Source: Cellulomonas xiejunii
GTDB lineage: Bacteria > Actinomycetota > Actinomycetes > Actinomycetales > Cellulomonadaceae
Length of the DNA: 64,000 bases
Direction: 5' to 3'
NCBI RefSeq assembly: GCF_024508315.1
Contig: NZ_CP101987.1
Span: 3,658,001 to 3,722,000, forward strand
The notes under the pieces were generated by a model that was given only the letters and a program-made list of their open reading frames with translations, was not told the DNA's origin and made no database searches. The translations under genes and the position numbers were made by a program. Below are positions 17,192-24,806 of this stretch, in pieces; the stretch's first letter is position 1; each line of letters opens with the position of its first letter.

Positions 17192-18313
17192 GTGGTGCAG
17201 CAGCAGCCGACCCGCTTCGGGGTCGTGGGGTCCGGGTGGCGCGCCGAGTTCTTCGTGCGGGTCGCACGGCTGATGCCGGACCGGTTCCGGTGCGTGGGCG
17301 TCGTGACGCGCACGGCCGAGCGCGGGGCGTGGGTCGAGGCGCACTGGGGTGTGCCGACGGTGCGCACGGTCGAGGAGCTGGTCACCGGCGCGCTGCCGGG
17401 TGCGGGTGCCGCGCCCGACCGGCCGGAGGTCGTCGTGGTCGCGACGCCGTGGCCCGTCACCCCGGACGTGGTGCGGGAGGTCGTGGACGCGGCCGTCCCG
17501 GTGCTCGCCGAGACGCCGCCGGCACCCGACGTCGCCGGGCTGCGCGCCCTGTGGTCCGACGTGGGCGCGACCGGGCTCGTGCAGGTCGCGGAGCACTCGC
17601 CGTCGATGCCCGCGCACCGGGCCCGGCGTGCGGTCGTCGCGGCGGGGACGATCGGCGAGCCGACGAGCGTCCAGATCTCCTCGACGCACCTGTACCACGC
17701 GGTCGGTCTGGGCCGGTACCTGCTGGGCGTCGGACGCGGGCCGGTGACGGTGCGCGCGCAGGCGTTCACGGCGCCGCTGCTGGAGCCGGTGGGGCGCGAC
17801 GGGTGGACGGGCGCGACGTCACCGGAGCCGGTGCGCTCGATCCTCGCGACGCTCGACCTGGGTGACGGCCGCACGATCCTCTACGACTTCACGGACAACC
17901 AGTGGTACAACCCGCTGCGCACCAACCGGGTCGTGGTGCGCGGGTCGCACGGCGAGATCGTCGACGACGCGGTCACGCGGTGGGTCGACGAGCGGACGGT
18001 GCTGACGTCGTCGATCGTGCGGCGGCAGGCCGGCATCGAGCAGAACCTGGACGGCTTCGACCTCGAGCACCTGTCGGTGGACGGGCGCGTGCTGTACCGC
18101 AACCCCTTCGCCGGTGCGCGGCTGGCCGACGACGACCTGGCAGTCGCACACCTGCTCGACGACACCGGCGCGTGGCTGCGCGGCGACGCGCCGCCGCCGT
18201 ACCCGCTGGCCGACGGCTGCCAGGACCACCTGCTCGGCCTGGCAATCGAGGAGTCGGCCCGCACGGGCGACCCGGTGACGACGTCCGCGGAGGCCTGGGC
18301 CGACGCCGTGTGA
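17192..18313 (+). CDS. Gfo/Idh/MocA-family oxidoreductase
   Basis: 373 residues. An N-terminal Rossmann fold (RFGVVGSGWRAEFFVRVAR) binds NAD(P); VVVVATPWPVTPDVV and VPVLAETPPAPD correspond to the EKP-type region, but the catalytic lysine position reads TPP here, so activity is uncertain. The C-terminal alpha/beta domain includes GTIGEPTSVQISSTHLYHAVGLG with a conserved histidine. The GTG start has AGGAGG five bases upstream. It ends three bases from the convergent membrane-protein gene. Likely a sugar or inositol dehydrogenase-like protein. Confidence 0.8.
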   Translation: MVQQQPTRFGVVGSGWRAEFFVRVARLMPDRFRCVGVVTRTAERGAWVEAHWGVPTVRTVEELVTGALPGAGAAPDRPEVVVVATPWPVTPDVVREVVDAAVPVLAETPPAPDVAGLRALWSDVGATGLVQVAEHSPSMPAHRARRAVVAAGTIGEPTSVQISSTHLYHAVGLGRYLLGVGRGPVTVRAQAFTAPLLEPVGRDGWTGATSPEPVRSILATLDLGDGRTILYDFTDNQWYNPLRTNRVVVRGSHGEIVDDAVTRWVDERTVLTSSIVRRQAGIEQNLDGFDLEHLSVDGRVLYRNPFAGARLADDDLAVAHLLDDTGAWLRGDAPPPYPLADGCQDHLLGLAIEESARTGDPVTTSAEAWADAV

Positions 18314-18316
18314 CCC

Positions 18317-18934
18317 TCAGGACGTGCGGTCCGTGACCTGGCCCGCGTCCGCCGGAACCTCGTCGTCGTCGCCGTCCGCCGCGTCCGCGAACACCTGCCA
18401 CACGGGCCCGGCGACGAACCAGATGCCCATGACGAGCGTCGCCCGTCCAGCCCAGCCGAGCAGGATCTCGCGCTGCGCGGGGTCGTCGGCGATGAGCAGC
18501 AGCACGCCGAGCACGGCGACCGCGACGACCCACGCGAGGAGCACCCGCAGCCACAGCCGCCACTCGTGCACGACCTTGGCGCGACCACCCGACGGCACGC
18601 GCGGCGGGCGGGGCCCGTCGAAGAACCGCCAGGCGACCCACCCGTCCACCTTGTGCACGGTGTACCGGCCGAAGCCGACGGTGAAGCCCAGGTATAGGGC
18701 CGCCAGGCCGTGCGTCCACGTCGCCTCGGCGCCGCGCAGCAGGTCCGTGACGGTCGCGACCAGCAGCACGACCTCGATGAGCGGCTCGCACAGCAGCAGG
18801 ACGGTGGACAGCCGACGGCGGCGGAAGACGTAGCGCGCGACGACGGCCGCCGCGAGGAACACCCAGAACGCGACCTCGCACGCGATCACCAGCGCGGCGA
18901 CGGGGTGGTCACGGACCCACTCGATGATCTCCAT
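18317..18934 (-). CDS. Integral membrane protein of unknown function
   Basis: 205 residues with about five hydrophobic helices: HPVAALVIACEVAFWVFLAA, STVLLLCEPLIEVVLLVATV, HGLAALYLGFTVGFG, LLAWVVAVAVLGVLLLI and TLVMGIWFVAGPVWQVF. The middle carries a charged WRFFDGPRPPRVP loop and the end is acidic. I recognise no catalytic motif. ATG 18934 is preferred over upstream in-frame reading, which is Arg-rich. Confidence 0.7.
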   Translation of the reverse strand: MEIIEWVRDHPVAALVIACEVAFWVFLAAAVVARYVFRRRRLSTVLLLCEPLIEVVLLVATVTDLLRGAEATWTHGLAALYLGFTVGFGRYTVHKVDGWVAWRFFDGPRPPRVPSGGRAKVVHEWRLWLRVLLAWVVAVAVLGVLLLIADDPAQREILLGWAGRATLVMGIWFVAGPVWQVFADAADGDDDEVPADAGQVTDRTS

Positions 18935-19051
18935 GCCCTGACGGTGCCGCGTGCACAGGTGCGCGCGCGTCCGGCGGACGGACCGACCCGCGCGCACCGT
19001 CTCCTCCGTCCGGACGAGAGCCGCAGGTCACGGACGTGCTGGGATGGGTCC

Positions 19052-20290
19052 ATGACCACACGCCTCGCCGCCCTCGCGCGGTGGGTGCGCACGCCGCCGC
19101 GCGGGCCGGCGGCGGACCGCGCGTACTCGGTGGCGCTGCTCGTCGTGGGATTGGTGCTGCTCGCGCTCGACCTGCGGATGATCGGCGCGGACGAGCCGTA
19201 CGTCGACGTGCCGGGCGGCACGCGGCCGTGGCAGGTGGGCATCCTGTTGCTCGGGACGACCGCGCTGCTGCTCAAGCGGCGGCGGCCGGTGCTGGTCCTC
19301 GTGGTCGTCACGCTGCTGGTGGCCGCGGACGTGGTGCTCGGCGGCAGCCTGGGCATGTACCTCGTGCTGTTCGACGCGCTGTTCACGGTCGCGCGGGCCG
19401 CGGCACCGCGCGCCCGGGCGGTCGTGCTCGGGGTGCTGGTGACTCTCGTGCTCGCGGTCCTCGTCACCACGGTCGTCGCCGGGCTCTCGGCGCGGGACGT
19501 CGCCCAGCTCACGCTCGTCGCCGGGTCGCTGCTGCTGCCGCCGTGGTGGTGGGGCTCGGACGTGCGCCGCTCCGAGCTGCTGGCGGCCGAGCAGTCCCGC
19601 CGCGCCGACGCCGAGCGGGCGCGGGCCGACCTGGCGCGCGCCCACGCCGACGACGTCGCCCGCATCGCCGCGCTCGACCGGGACCGGGCGGTGCAGGACG
19701 AGCGCGCCCGCATGGCCCGTGACCTGCACGACGTCGTCGCGGGGCACCTGTCGGCCGTCGCCATCCACGCCGAGGCCGCGCTCGCCGCCCCGCCCGACGA
19801 GTCGCGGGACCGCGCGGCTCTGGCCGCCGCACGCGCCGGGTCGCTCGACGCGCTGGGCGAGATGCGGTCGATGATCCTGGTGCTGCGCGAGGGTGCGGAC
19901 GCCGATGCGACGACGGCCCCGGCGGGTCTCGCGCGGGTCACCGACCTCGACGTGGACGTCGTCGGGGACGTGCCCGCCGGGCTGTCCGCCGCGGTGGACC
20001 ACGCGGCGTTCCGCATCCTGCAGGAGGCGGCGACCAACGCGCACAAGCACGGCTCGGGGCGCGCCTCGGTCCGGTTCACCGCCGACGGGGACACCCTCGA
20101 CGTCGTCGTCGAGAACGGGCTGCGCACGGACGCCGCCCCCGTCGACCCCGCGCTGACGTCGTCCACGGGCCTGGGAACGATGCGCGAGCGCGCGACCGCC
20201 CTGGGCGGGACCCTGACGGCGGCACCCACCGGGGCGACGTGGCGTGTGCACGCCCGCCTCCCCCTGCGACCAGGAGACGAGACACGTTGA
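19052..20290 (+). CDS. NarL-type sensor histidine kinase (HisKA_3)
   Basis: 412 residues. The first 160 hold about five transmembrane helices with no large extracellular loop. Next come an Ala/Arg/Glu-rich linker coiled coil and the dimerisation/phosphoacceptor segment DERARMARDLHDVVAGHLSA with His226. The HATPase domain shows FRILQEAATNAHKHG as N-box and STGLGTMRERATALGG as G-box. It phosphorylates the response regulator encoded next, with overlapping codons (TTGA). It probably senses a membrane-associated stimulus. Confidence 0.88.
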   Translation: MTTRLAALARWVRTPPRGPAADRAYSVALLVVGLVLLALDLRMIGADEPYVDVPGGTRPWQVGILLLGTTALLLKRRRPVLVLVVVTLLVAADVVLGGSLGMYLVLFDALFTVARAAAPRARAVVLGVLVTLVLAVLVTTVVAGLSARDVAQLTLVAGSLLLPPWWWGSDVRRSELLAAEQSRRADAERARADLARAHADDVARIAALDRDRAVQDERARMARDLHDVVAGHLSAVAIHAEAALAAPPDESRDRAALAAARAGSLDALGEMRSMILVLREGADADATTAPAGLARVTDLDVDVVGDVPAGLSAAVDHAAFRILQEAATNAHKHGSGRASVRFTADGDTLDVVVENGLRTDAAPVDPALTSSTGLGTMRERATALGGTLTAAPTGATWRVHARLPLRPGDETR

Positions 20291-20973
20291 CGGAGCCGAA
20301 CGGGACCACCGCCGCCACCACCCCGGTCCGGGTGCTGCTGGCCGACGACCACGCGGCGATCCGCGCCGGGCTGCGGATCATGCTCGAGCAGTCGGGTCGG
20401 GTCGAGGTCGTCGGGGAGGCCGCTGACGGTGACGTCGCCGTGCGGCAGGCGCGCGCGCTGCGCCCCGACGTCGTGCTCATGGACGTGCGGATGCCGGGGA
20501 CGGACGGCATCGCCGCGACGGCCGCGATCGTCGGTGAGCGGCTGGCCGAGGTCGTGGCGCTGACGACGTTCGACCTCGACGAGTACGTGCTCGGCATGGT
20601 GCGGGCGGGGGCCGCCGGGTTCCTGCTCAAGACCGTCGGCGCGCACGAGCTCGTCGACGCCGTGTGCCGGGTGGCCGCCGGCGAGGGCGTCCTCGCGCCC
20701 GAGGTCACGCGCCGCCTGCTCGACGCGGTCGCGTTTCACGTCCCCGCCGCTGCGCCCGCCCCGGCCGACGACCGACTCGCGAGCCTGACCGCGCGCGAGC
20801 GCGACGTCCTCGACGCGTTGGGCGACGGGCTGTCCAACGCCGACATCGCGGTCCGGCTCGTGGTGTCGGAGACGACGGTGAAGTCGCACGTCAGCCACGT
20901 GCTCGCCAAGCTGGGCGTGCGGACGCGGCTGCAGGCGGGGGTGCTGGCGCGGGACGTCCGCGGACCGGGCTGA
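20287..20973 (+). CDS. NarL/LuxR-family response regulator
   Basis: 228 residues with a TTG start overlapping the kinase stop. The receiver domain shows VRVLLADDHAAIR, the phosphoacceptor aspartate in [23 protein letters not shown] and LLKTVG with the conserved lysine. The LuxR helix-turn-helix is LTARERDVLDALGDGLSNAD through TVKSHVSHVLAKLGV. It forms an obligate pair with the kinase at 19052; targets are not evident. Confidence 0.88.
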   Translation: MTEPNGTTAATTPVRVLLADDHAAIRAGLRIMLEQSGRVEVVGEAADGDVAVRQARALRPDVVLMDVRMPGTDGIAATAAIVGERLAEVVALTTFDLDEYVLGMVRAGAAGFLLKTVGAHELVDAVCRVAAGEGVLAPEVTRRLLDAVAFHVPAAAPAPADDRLASLTARERDVLDALGDGLSNADIAVRLVVSETTVKSHVSHVLAKLGVRTRLQAGVLARDVRGPG

Positions 20974-21195
20974 CCATCAGGCACTGCCGTGGCAGAACGA
21001 CGTCAGACGATCACGAGCGCTGTCCCTGCCTGACGACGTTCGCTCGGAGGCGGCGTGGCCGGTCGGTCTCCAAGATGGACGTCGATCCCGCGCATGCGCT
21101 CAAAGCACCCGCGCGCGGCGCGGTCTCGCTCCGCGCCCGGGCCGGACGACCCAGCTCATGACGCGAGAGACACGGCGACCCTGCCACCAGCGTTG

Positions 21196-21492
21196 TCACC
21201 GACCGTCTTGGGTGTCACGGAGGACCTCGCCCGTCCGCGAGACGCGGATCGTATTCCCCGGATAGATCGAGTCCCGAGAAACCGAACGGCCGGTCCTCTC
21301 CACACTTGATGACGAGATCATCACCGTAGGCAGGTCTGGCCCCAATCGTAAAGCAAACCACTTTTCCTTTGTGGCCTCATCCTCGGAGATTCCGAGGATA
21401 ACGGCCTCCGTTCCCTTCAGACCCAGGGAGCGAGACTCCTCTGTGTCCACGATTTTTACGACATCAAAGATCTTTGGATCGTCATTTTTCAT
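21196..21492 (-). CDS. Imm31-like immunity protein of the Rhs toxin cassette
   Basis: 98 residues, moderate GC and no tail of low complexity. Features are KIFDVVKIVDTEE, the EAVILGISEDEATKEKWFAL strand pair, SVERTGRSVSRDSIYPGNTI and IRVSRTGEV, which fit my recollection of the Imm31 pattern (ILGISED, TGK, Y-G, IRV). The start ATG 21492 overlaps the stop of the upstream toxin-tip frame (TGATG), the coupling expected of a toxin/immunity pair. An earlier in-frame ATG at 21507 is possible. It would bind and neutralise the tip toxin in the cytoplasm; it may now be an orphan because the toxin gene is broken. Confidence 0.65.
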   Translation of the reverse strand: MKNDDPKIFDVVKIVDTEESRSLGLKGTEAVILGISEDEATKEKWFALRLGPDLPTVMISSSSVERTGRSVSRDSIYPGNTIRVSRTGEVLRDTQDGR

Positions 21493-22285
21493 CAGTGCGT
21501 CACCCATCCACCGAGACTCACGTTGACGTGGGATCGATCGCGTGAGAGCCGGCCGATCATAGTCCGGCCGCGATCGGATAGCTGGACATCCCATTCGAAG
21601 GGCTCTCCCGACGTTCGCGAAGGGCCCTTTACCCACTCGTTTTGGAAGCGGTCAATATATCCGTTGGATGGGCCTCGCGGCAACGGCGTACCCGCTCGGT
21701 GATTGGTCGGCGGCACGTAGCGTATAGAACCGCGCTTGGGAAGCCCCGCGCTCTTGATTCTTGCTGATGTCGACCAGGCGCCGACGGCGCCGGTGTCGTC
21801 AAGAGCGTAGCCGCGCAGATGTTGCGCGAGCGTCCCGTCTCCGACACGTGCCGTGCCGGCGGCTCGGCCAATTGCCCATCCGCTGAGGGCTCCGAATGCG
21901 CATCCGGGTACCGCGCACGATGGAACGTCAGACCCGCACCATCGAACTGACGGCCCGTGAACCCCAGATCCGCACCACGGGCATCACCGCTGACCGAGGC
22001 CACCCCGAACGGGTCGAACGACCACTGCGCCGACACCGACCCGTCCGCACCACCCAGACCCACCGGCGAACCCAGCAGATCCGTCAGCACCGCGTCCGTC
22101 CCACCGGCATGCGTCCGGGCGAACCACTGATCCATCCCCCCGGACAACAACCCCGCGACGGCCTGCCCCTGACCATCGAGCTCGACCGCCGGATTGGCCC
22201 CCACGTCCACGAAGCCCGAAGCCGACCCCCCGGGCACCCCGCGACCAGCGACGTCCACCGACACCAGACGCCCCAGCGCACCCAC
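21492..22285 (-). pseudogene. Rhs core fragment plus Ntox17-like toxin tip, broken by a deletion and frameshift
   Basis: From 22285 the frame encodes C-terminal Rhs core (VLTDLLGSPVGL, WSFDPFGVASV, GLTFHRARY). After about 21910 the homologous reading moves to another frame, AVPGCAFGALSGWAIGRAAG, and continues to 21492 with GPSNGYIDRFQNEWVKGPS, EPFEWDVQLSD and SHVNVSLGGWVTH. That ending resembles polymorphic toxin type 17 tips. Comparison with the copy at 24.1-24.5 kb shows that the YYD...DPTGH core end is missing here, so an internal deletion fused core to tip out of frame. No full-length start exists; it begins four bases after the preceding immunity gene. Confidence 0.7.
21908..21937. repeat. 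Perfect 30-bp direct repeat, copy 1 (Rhs core)
   Basis: Thirty bases encoding the GLTFHRARY part of the Rhs core are identical to 24436-24465. In this copy the sequence on the N-terminal-coding side (higher coordinates) continues as normal core, while the C-terminal-coding side is a deletion junction. Confidence 0.9.
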
Positions 22286-22288
22286 TCC

Positions 22289-22657
22289 TCAGCGAGCGAT
22301 CTGCCGCCACCAGGACTGATCGCGCGAAGAAGTCTCCAGCATGTCAATCATCGACAAGACATGTTCGACGAATACAGGGAGCAAGCGAACTGCGTGTTCC
22401 GATACGTAATGCGCGAGGCCATCGGGCCAAACATAGATGCCATCACTGAGTTCAAGACAGCCGTTGTCTCGCCCGCATAAACGGCAGAGTGAGTATCCCA
22501 TGTAGGCGCGAGAAACAAACCCACGCCTCAGGTACTCGGCAACCACTTCTCGCTCGTCCGTGTCCCAAGAAGTGTCTACGAAGCTCGCCGGGCTGGGCCA
22601 GCCATCCGCAGGTTCGGTCGCCCAGTACCCGATCAGAATGAGCGGGGGTCGAACCAC
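22289..22657 (-). CDS. Probable immunity protein with paired cysteines
   Basis: 122 residues beginning at GTG 22657, inside the last codons of the toxin-tip remnant (25-base overlap). Visible segments are LILIGYWATEPADGWPSPAS, FVDTSWDTDEREVVAEYLRR, YSLCRLCGRDNGCLELSDG and IYVWPDGLAHYVSEHAVRL. The CxxCGxxNGC arrangement plus histidines suggests a small zinc-binding fold. The family is unknown to me by name. Its position directly after a toxin tip and before the next Rhs core fragment indicates an immunity role. Confidence 0.6.
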   Translation of the reverse strand: MVRPPLILIGYWATEPADGWPSPASFVDTSWDTDEREVVAEYLRRGFVSRAYMGYSLCRLCGRDNGCLELSDGIYVWPDGLAHYVSEHAVRLLPVFVEHVLSMIDMLETSSRDQSWWRQIAR

Positions 22658-22872
22658 AGCTGCTCACCCCCGTCAAAGAACGTCAGCGTCTTTCCACTCG
22701 CACTCGCGCCGATATCGGTAGTTGGAGCCATGACCCTCACGCCAAGCTCATCCGCGAGATCCTGAGCAAAGCGTCCTGTTGGGCAGCCCGTCCGACAGGA
22801 GAGCAGTCGGATGTCCTGACCTGCCCTAAACCTGGCCACGTCCAGCGGCGCCACTACTCCAGCACCAGACAC
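22633..22872 (-). pseudogene. Orphan toxin-tip remnant with SC(R)TG motif
   Basis: A fragment readable from GTG 22872 to TGA 22633: VVAPLDVARFRAGQDIRLLS, CRTGCPTGRFAQDLADELGV, TLTFFDGGEQLWFDPRS. The DIRLLSC-TG...FAQDLADELGVRV-AP pattern resembles the catalytic-cysteine end of caspase-like/C80-type self-processing or toxin domains. The upstream half, which would hold the catalytic histidine, is missing, so this is a displaced and truncated tip. It still overlaps its immunity gene. Confidence 0.5.
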
Positions 22873-22879
22873 GGGCGCG

Positions 22880-23245
22880 TCACGATACCAACACCCAAAT
22901 CTCGTCAGGCTCATCCGCATCATTCGTCCAGACAGCTACTGTTGCGGCCTCATTCGCTGGCATTTCGAGAAGGATCTCATTGTAGACGTTGACGAGCCCC
23001 ATTCGCCCTGATGTGCCAACAGTCCCCTCCCAACGAAGCATGAGGTTCTCACGGCGCGGCAGTTCGGACGGTTCATCGAGATGGACCGTGGTCTTCCCGT
23101 CGAACTCGTTGAGCGTGCCGATCGCGACACAGGTTGAAGAGGCAGCAACAGAACGCCTCCCGAGCGAGGTTGGCATCTCGCCGGTGTCGGGATCCATGAG
23201 GAGGATAAGACTGTTCGGTACTGCGATCTCGACCGACTGGCTCAC
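22880..23245 (-). CDS. Hypothetical protein of the Rhs immunity array
   Basis: 121 residues, GTG start 23245 with GAGGAGG seven bases upstream, 19 bases after the preceding immunity gene. The sequence looks all-beta: VEIAVPNSLILLMDPDTGEM, SSTCVAIGTLNEFDGKTTVH, LMLRWEGTVGTSGRMGLVNV, VAVWTNDADEPDEIWVLVS. It ends directly at the next toxin-tip remnant. It may be a second immunity protein; I do not recognise the family. Confidence 0.6.
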   Translation of the reverse strand: MSQSVEIAVPNSLILLMDPDTGEMPTSLGRRSVAASSTCVAIGTLNEFDGKTTVHLDEPSELPRRENLMLRWEGTVGTSGRMGLVNVYNEILLEMPANEAATVAVWTNDADEPDEIWVLVS

Positions 23246-23264
23246 TTGGCCCCTCCTCGGCGGA

Positions 23265-23768
23265 CTATGGGTTGGAAACGACCTCCGCTCCAGCCGCTTT
23301 GATAAGCCAGCGGAGCGCGCCTATCGGCGTCGGCCAACCATCTGCCTCGACAGTAATCGTCGCCGATGTCGGCGACGTCAGAGCGGCGTCCCACCAGGCC
23401 CACGCCCGCTCTCCGGGCGTCATCCAGTACAGCCAGTCGGGTAACGTCCATCCTTTCGCCTCTTCTGCGCCAGCGCGCGCGTCGTTGCCCAGACTCCGCC
23501 ACCATGCCAGCCAGTTCGCGACCTCTTCCTCAGTCTGCTCCGGCGCAAAGCTCACAACGAGCCACGACGGGAGGCGCTTCGGACGGGAAGCCTCCTCCTC
23601 GATCTCCGAGGTCGACAGGTGCACGATCGAAAGGATCGCATCACGGACGCGCTCAAGGACGCCAGTTGGATCGCTAGCCGTGAACGCGACGTTGAACAGC
23701 ATTTCGGGTGTCGGGCTGCCGCTCAGGTCGCCCTCCAGCCTGCGAATCTCTTCCTCAGCACTCAGCAT
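23265..23768 (-). CDS. Probable immunity protein for the ART-like toxin tip
   Basis: 167 residues. The ATG at 23768 lies inside the final codons of the toxin tip. An acidic helical N-terminus (MLSAEEEIRRLEGDL) is followed by a Trp-rich part: PSWLVVSFAPEQTEEEVANW, AKGWTLPDWLYWMTPGERAW, then WPTPIGALRWLIKAAGAE. Tight overlap with the tip is the standard toxin-to-immunity layout. The sequence seems compatible with the immunity partners of EF-Tu-targeting ART tips, but that is a tentative memory match. Confidence 0.6.
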   Translation of the reverse strand: MLSAEEEIRRLEGDLSGSPTPEMLFNVAFTASDPTGVLERVRDAILSIVHLSTSEIEEEASRPKRLPSWLVVSFAPEQTEEEVANWLAWWRSLGNDARAGAEEAKGWTLPDWLYWMTPGERAWAWWDAALTSPTSATITVEADGWPTPIGALRWLIKAAGAEVVSNP

Positions 23769-24720
23769 CGCCCGCTCCCTGGGATGATCGCGCACACGAG
23801 ATCGGAGAACTCTGATGCTCGAAGACCGAAAGACGAGCCGGTCCTTGATGCGTCAACGTTTATGACCGCAGAACCGCGGGCCTGATTCTCTGGCACGGCA
23901 CGCGCCAGCAGTCCTTCGTAGTATTCGCGCGTTACGCCAAACCTCTTGATCGCTGTGTGCGTAAACCCTTGCTCTAGCCGTTTGGCGAGAAATTCCTTTG
24001 CGCGAAGCTCGTCGCCAAAGTTGAGGAACCGCATCTTGTCACCGTGGATAGACACGCTTCCTCCACCATCAAACCGATGCGACCATTTCCGGGACCCTCG
24101 ACTCGAAAGACCGTCACCGTATCAGTGGAACCGGAGGTCCGCGCCGCTCCTGCGGCACCCTTGAAAGCCCACCCGCCGAGCGCTCCGAGAGCACACCCGA
24201 GTGCCGCCGCGCCGCCGACGGTCCCCCAGTTGACCTTCCGCCCCGACAGCCGCTCCACGATGTACGCCGCCCCACCGTCGAACGCCGCCCCCGCGACACA
24301 CCCGATCAGCATCGGGTTGTGCCCCGTCGGGTCCGTGAACACCGTCGGAGCATTCGCCCCGTACGCGTACAGGTTCGACCTACCGGCGAACCCGATCGGG
24401 TCCTCCGAGATGAACCGCCCCAACCCCGCGTCGTAGTACCGCGCACGATGGAACGTCAGACCCGCTCGGTGATGCGAGACGCACCGAGCGGTGTGCTGGC
24501 CCCACCCGCCGACCGGCGGCGTCGACGAACACCCTCGAGGTGCGCCCGGCAGCGTCCGTGACGGACGTGAGGTCACCGTCGGCGTACGCGAAAGTCGTCG
24601 TGCTGCCGGACGCGTCGGTGACGGTGAGCGGCAGCCCGGCGTCGTCGTAGGTCGCCCTGCTCGATCGCCCTGTCGGGTCCACGACCTCGACGAGGTTGCC
24701 GGCGACCGTCCATGACTCGA
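23762..24720 (-). pseudogene. Truncated Rhs gene: YD-repeat piece, core end and frameshifted ART-like toxin tip
   Basis: Three segments in different frames. (1) About 24720-24490: YD repeats (NLVEVVDPTGRSSRATYDDA, VTDASGSTTTFAYADGD). (2) 24465-24075: Rhs core end (RARYYDAGLGRFISEDPIG, NLYAYGANAPTVFTDPTGH), a glycine-rich spacer and the tip start VTVFRVEGPGNGRIG. (3) After a one-base loss in a T-run (about 24071-24073), the tip resumes as SIHGDKMRFLNFGDELRAKE through AIIPGSGRC to 23762. The tip resembles ADP-ribosyltransferase toxins of the TreTu type (tentative). The 5' two-thirds of a normal Rhs gene is absent, so it cannot give a functional toxin. Confidence 0.72.
24436..24465. repeat. Perfect 30-bp direct repeat, copy 2 (Rhs core)
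   Basis: Identical to 21908-21937. Here the C-terminal-coding side (lower coordinates) is intact core, while the N-terminal-coding side is the junction. That junction overlaps a 10-bp inverted repeat (CCGCTCGGTG at 24462-24471, CACCGAGCGG at 24482-24491). Confidence 0.9.
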
Positions 24721-24806
24721 CGTCAAGGGATCTCCACCCCTCGGGCAGCCGCGCTCCCACCTCTTCACCGAGCGGGACAAGCGTCCAGCCGGTAGGAAGG
24801 TGGCCC

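Noticed and set aside
14909..17698. Very long minus-strand open frame opposite the LuxR-type gene
   Set aside because: It is antisense to a gene with clear domains; its product is Arg/Pro/His-rich without any domain, an artefact of high GC. The same applies to the long frames at 278-2920 (-), 25685-28342 (-) and 32162-35782 (+).
20974..21195. Possible gene in the gap between the response regulator and the Imm31-like gene
   Set aside because: Short frames on both strands have Arg/Ala-rich, domain-free products and no ribosome sites; I see nothing supported here.
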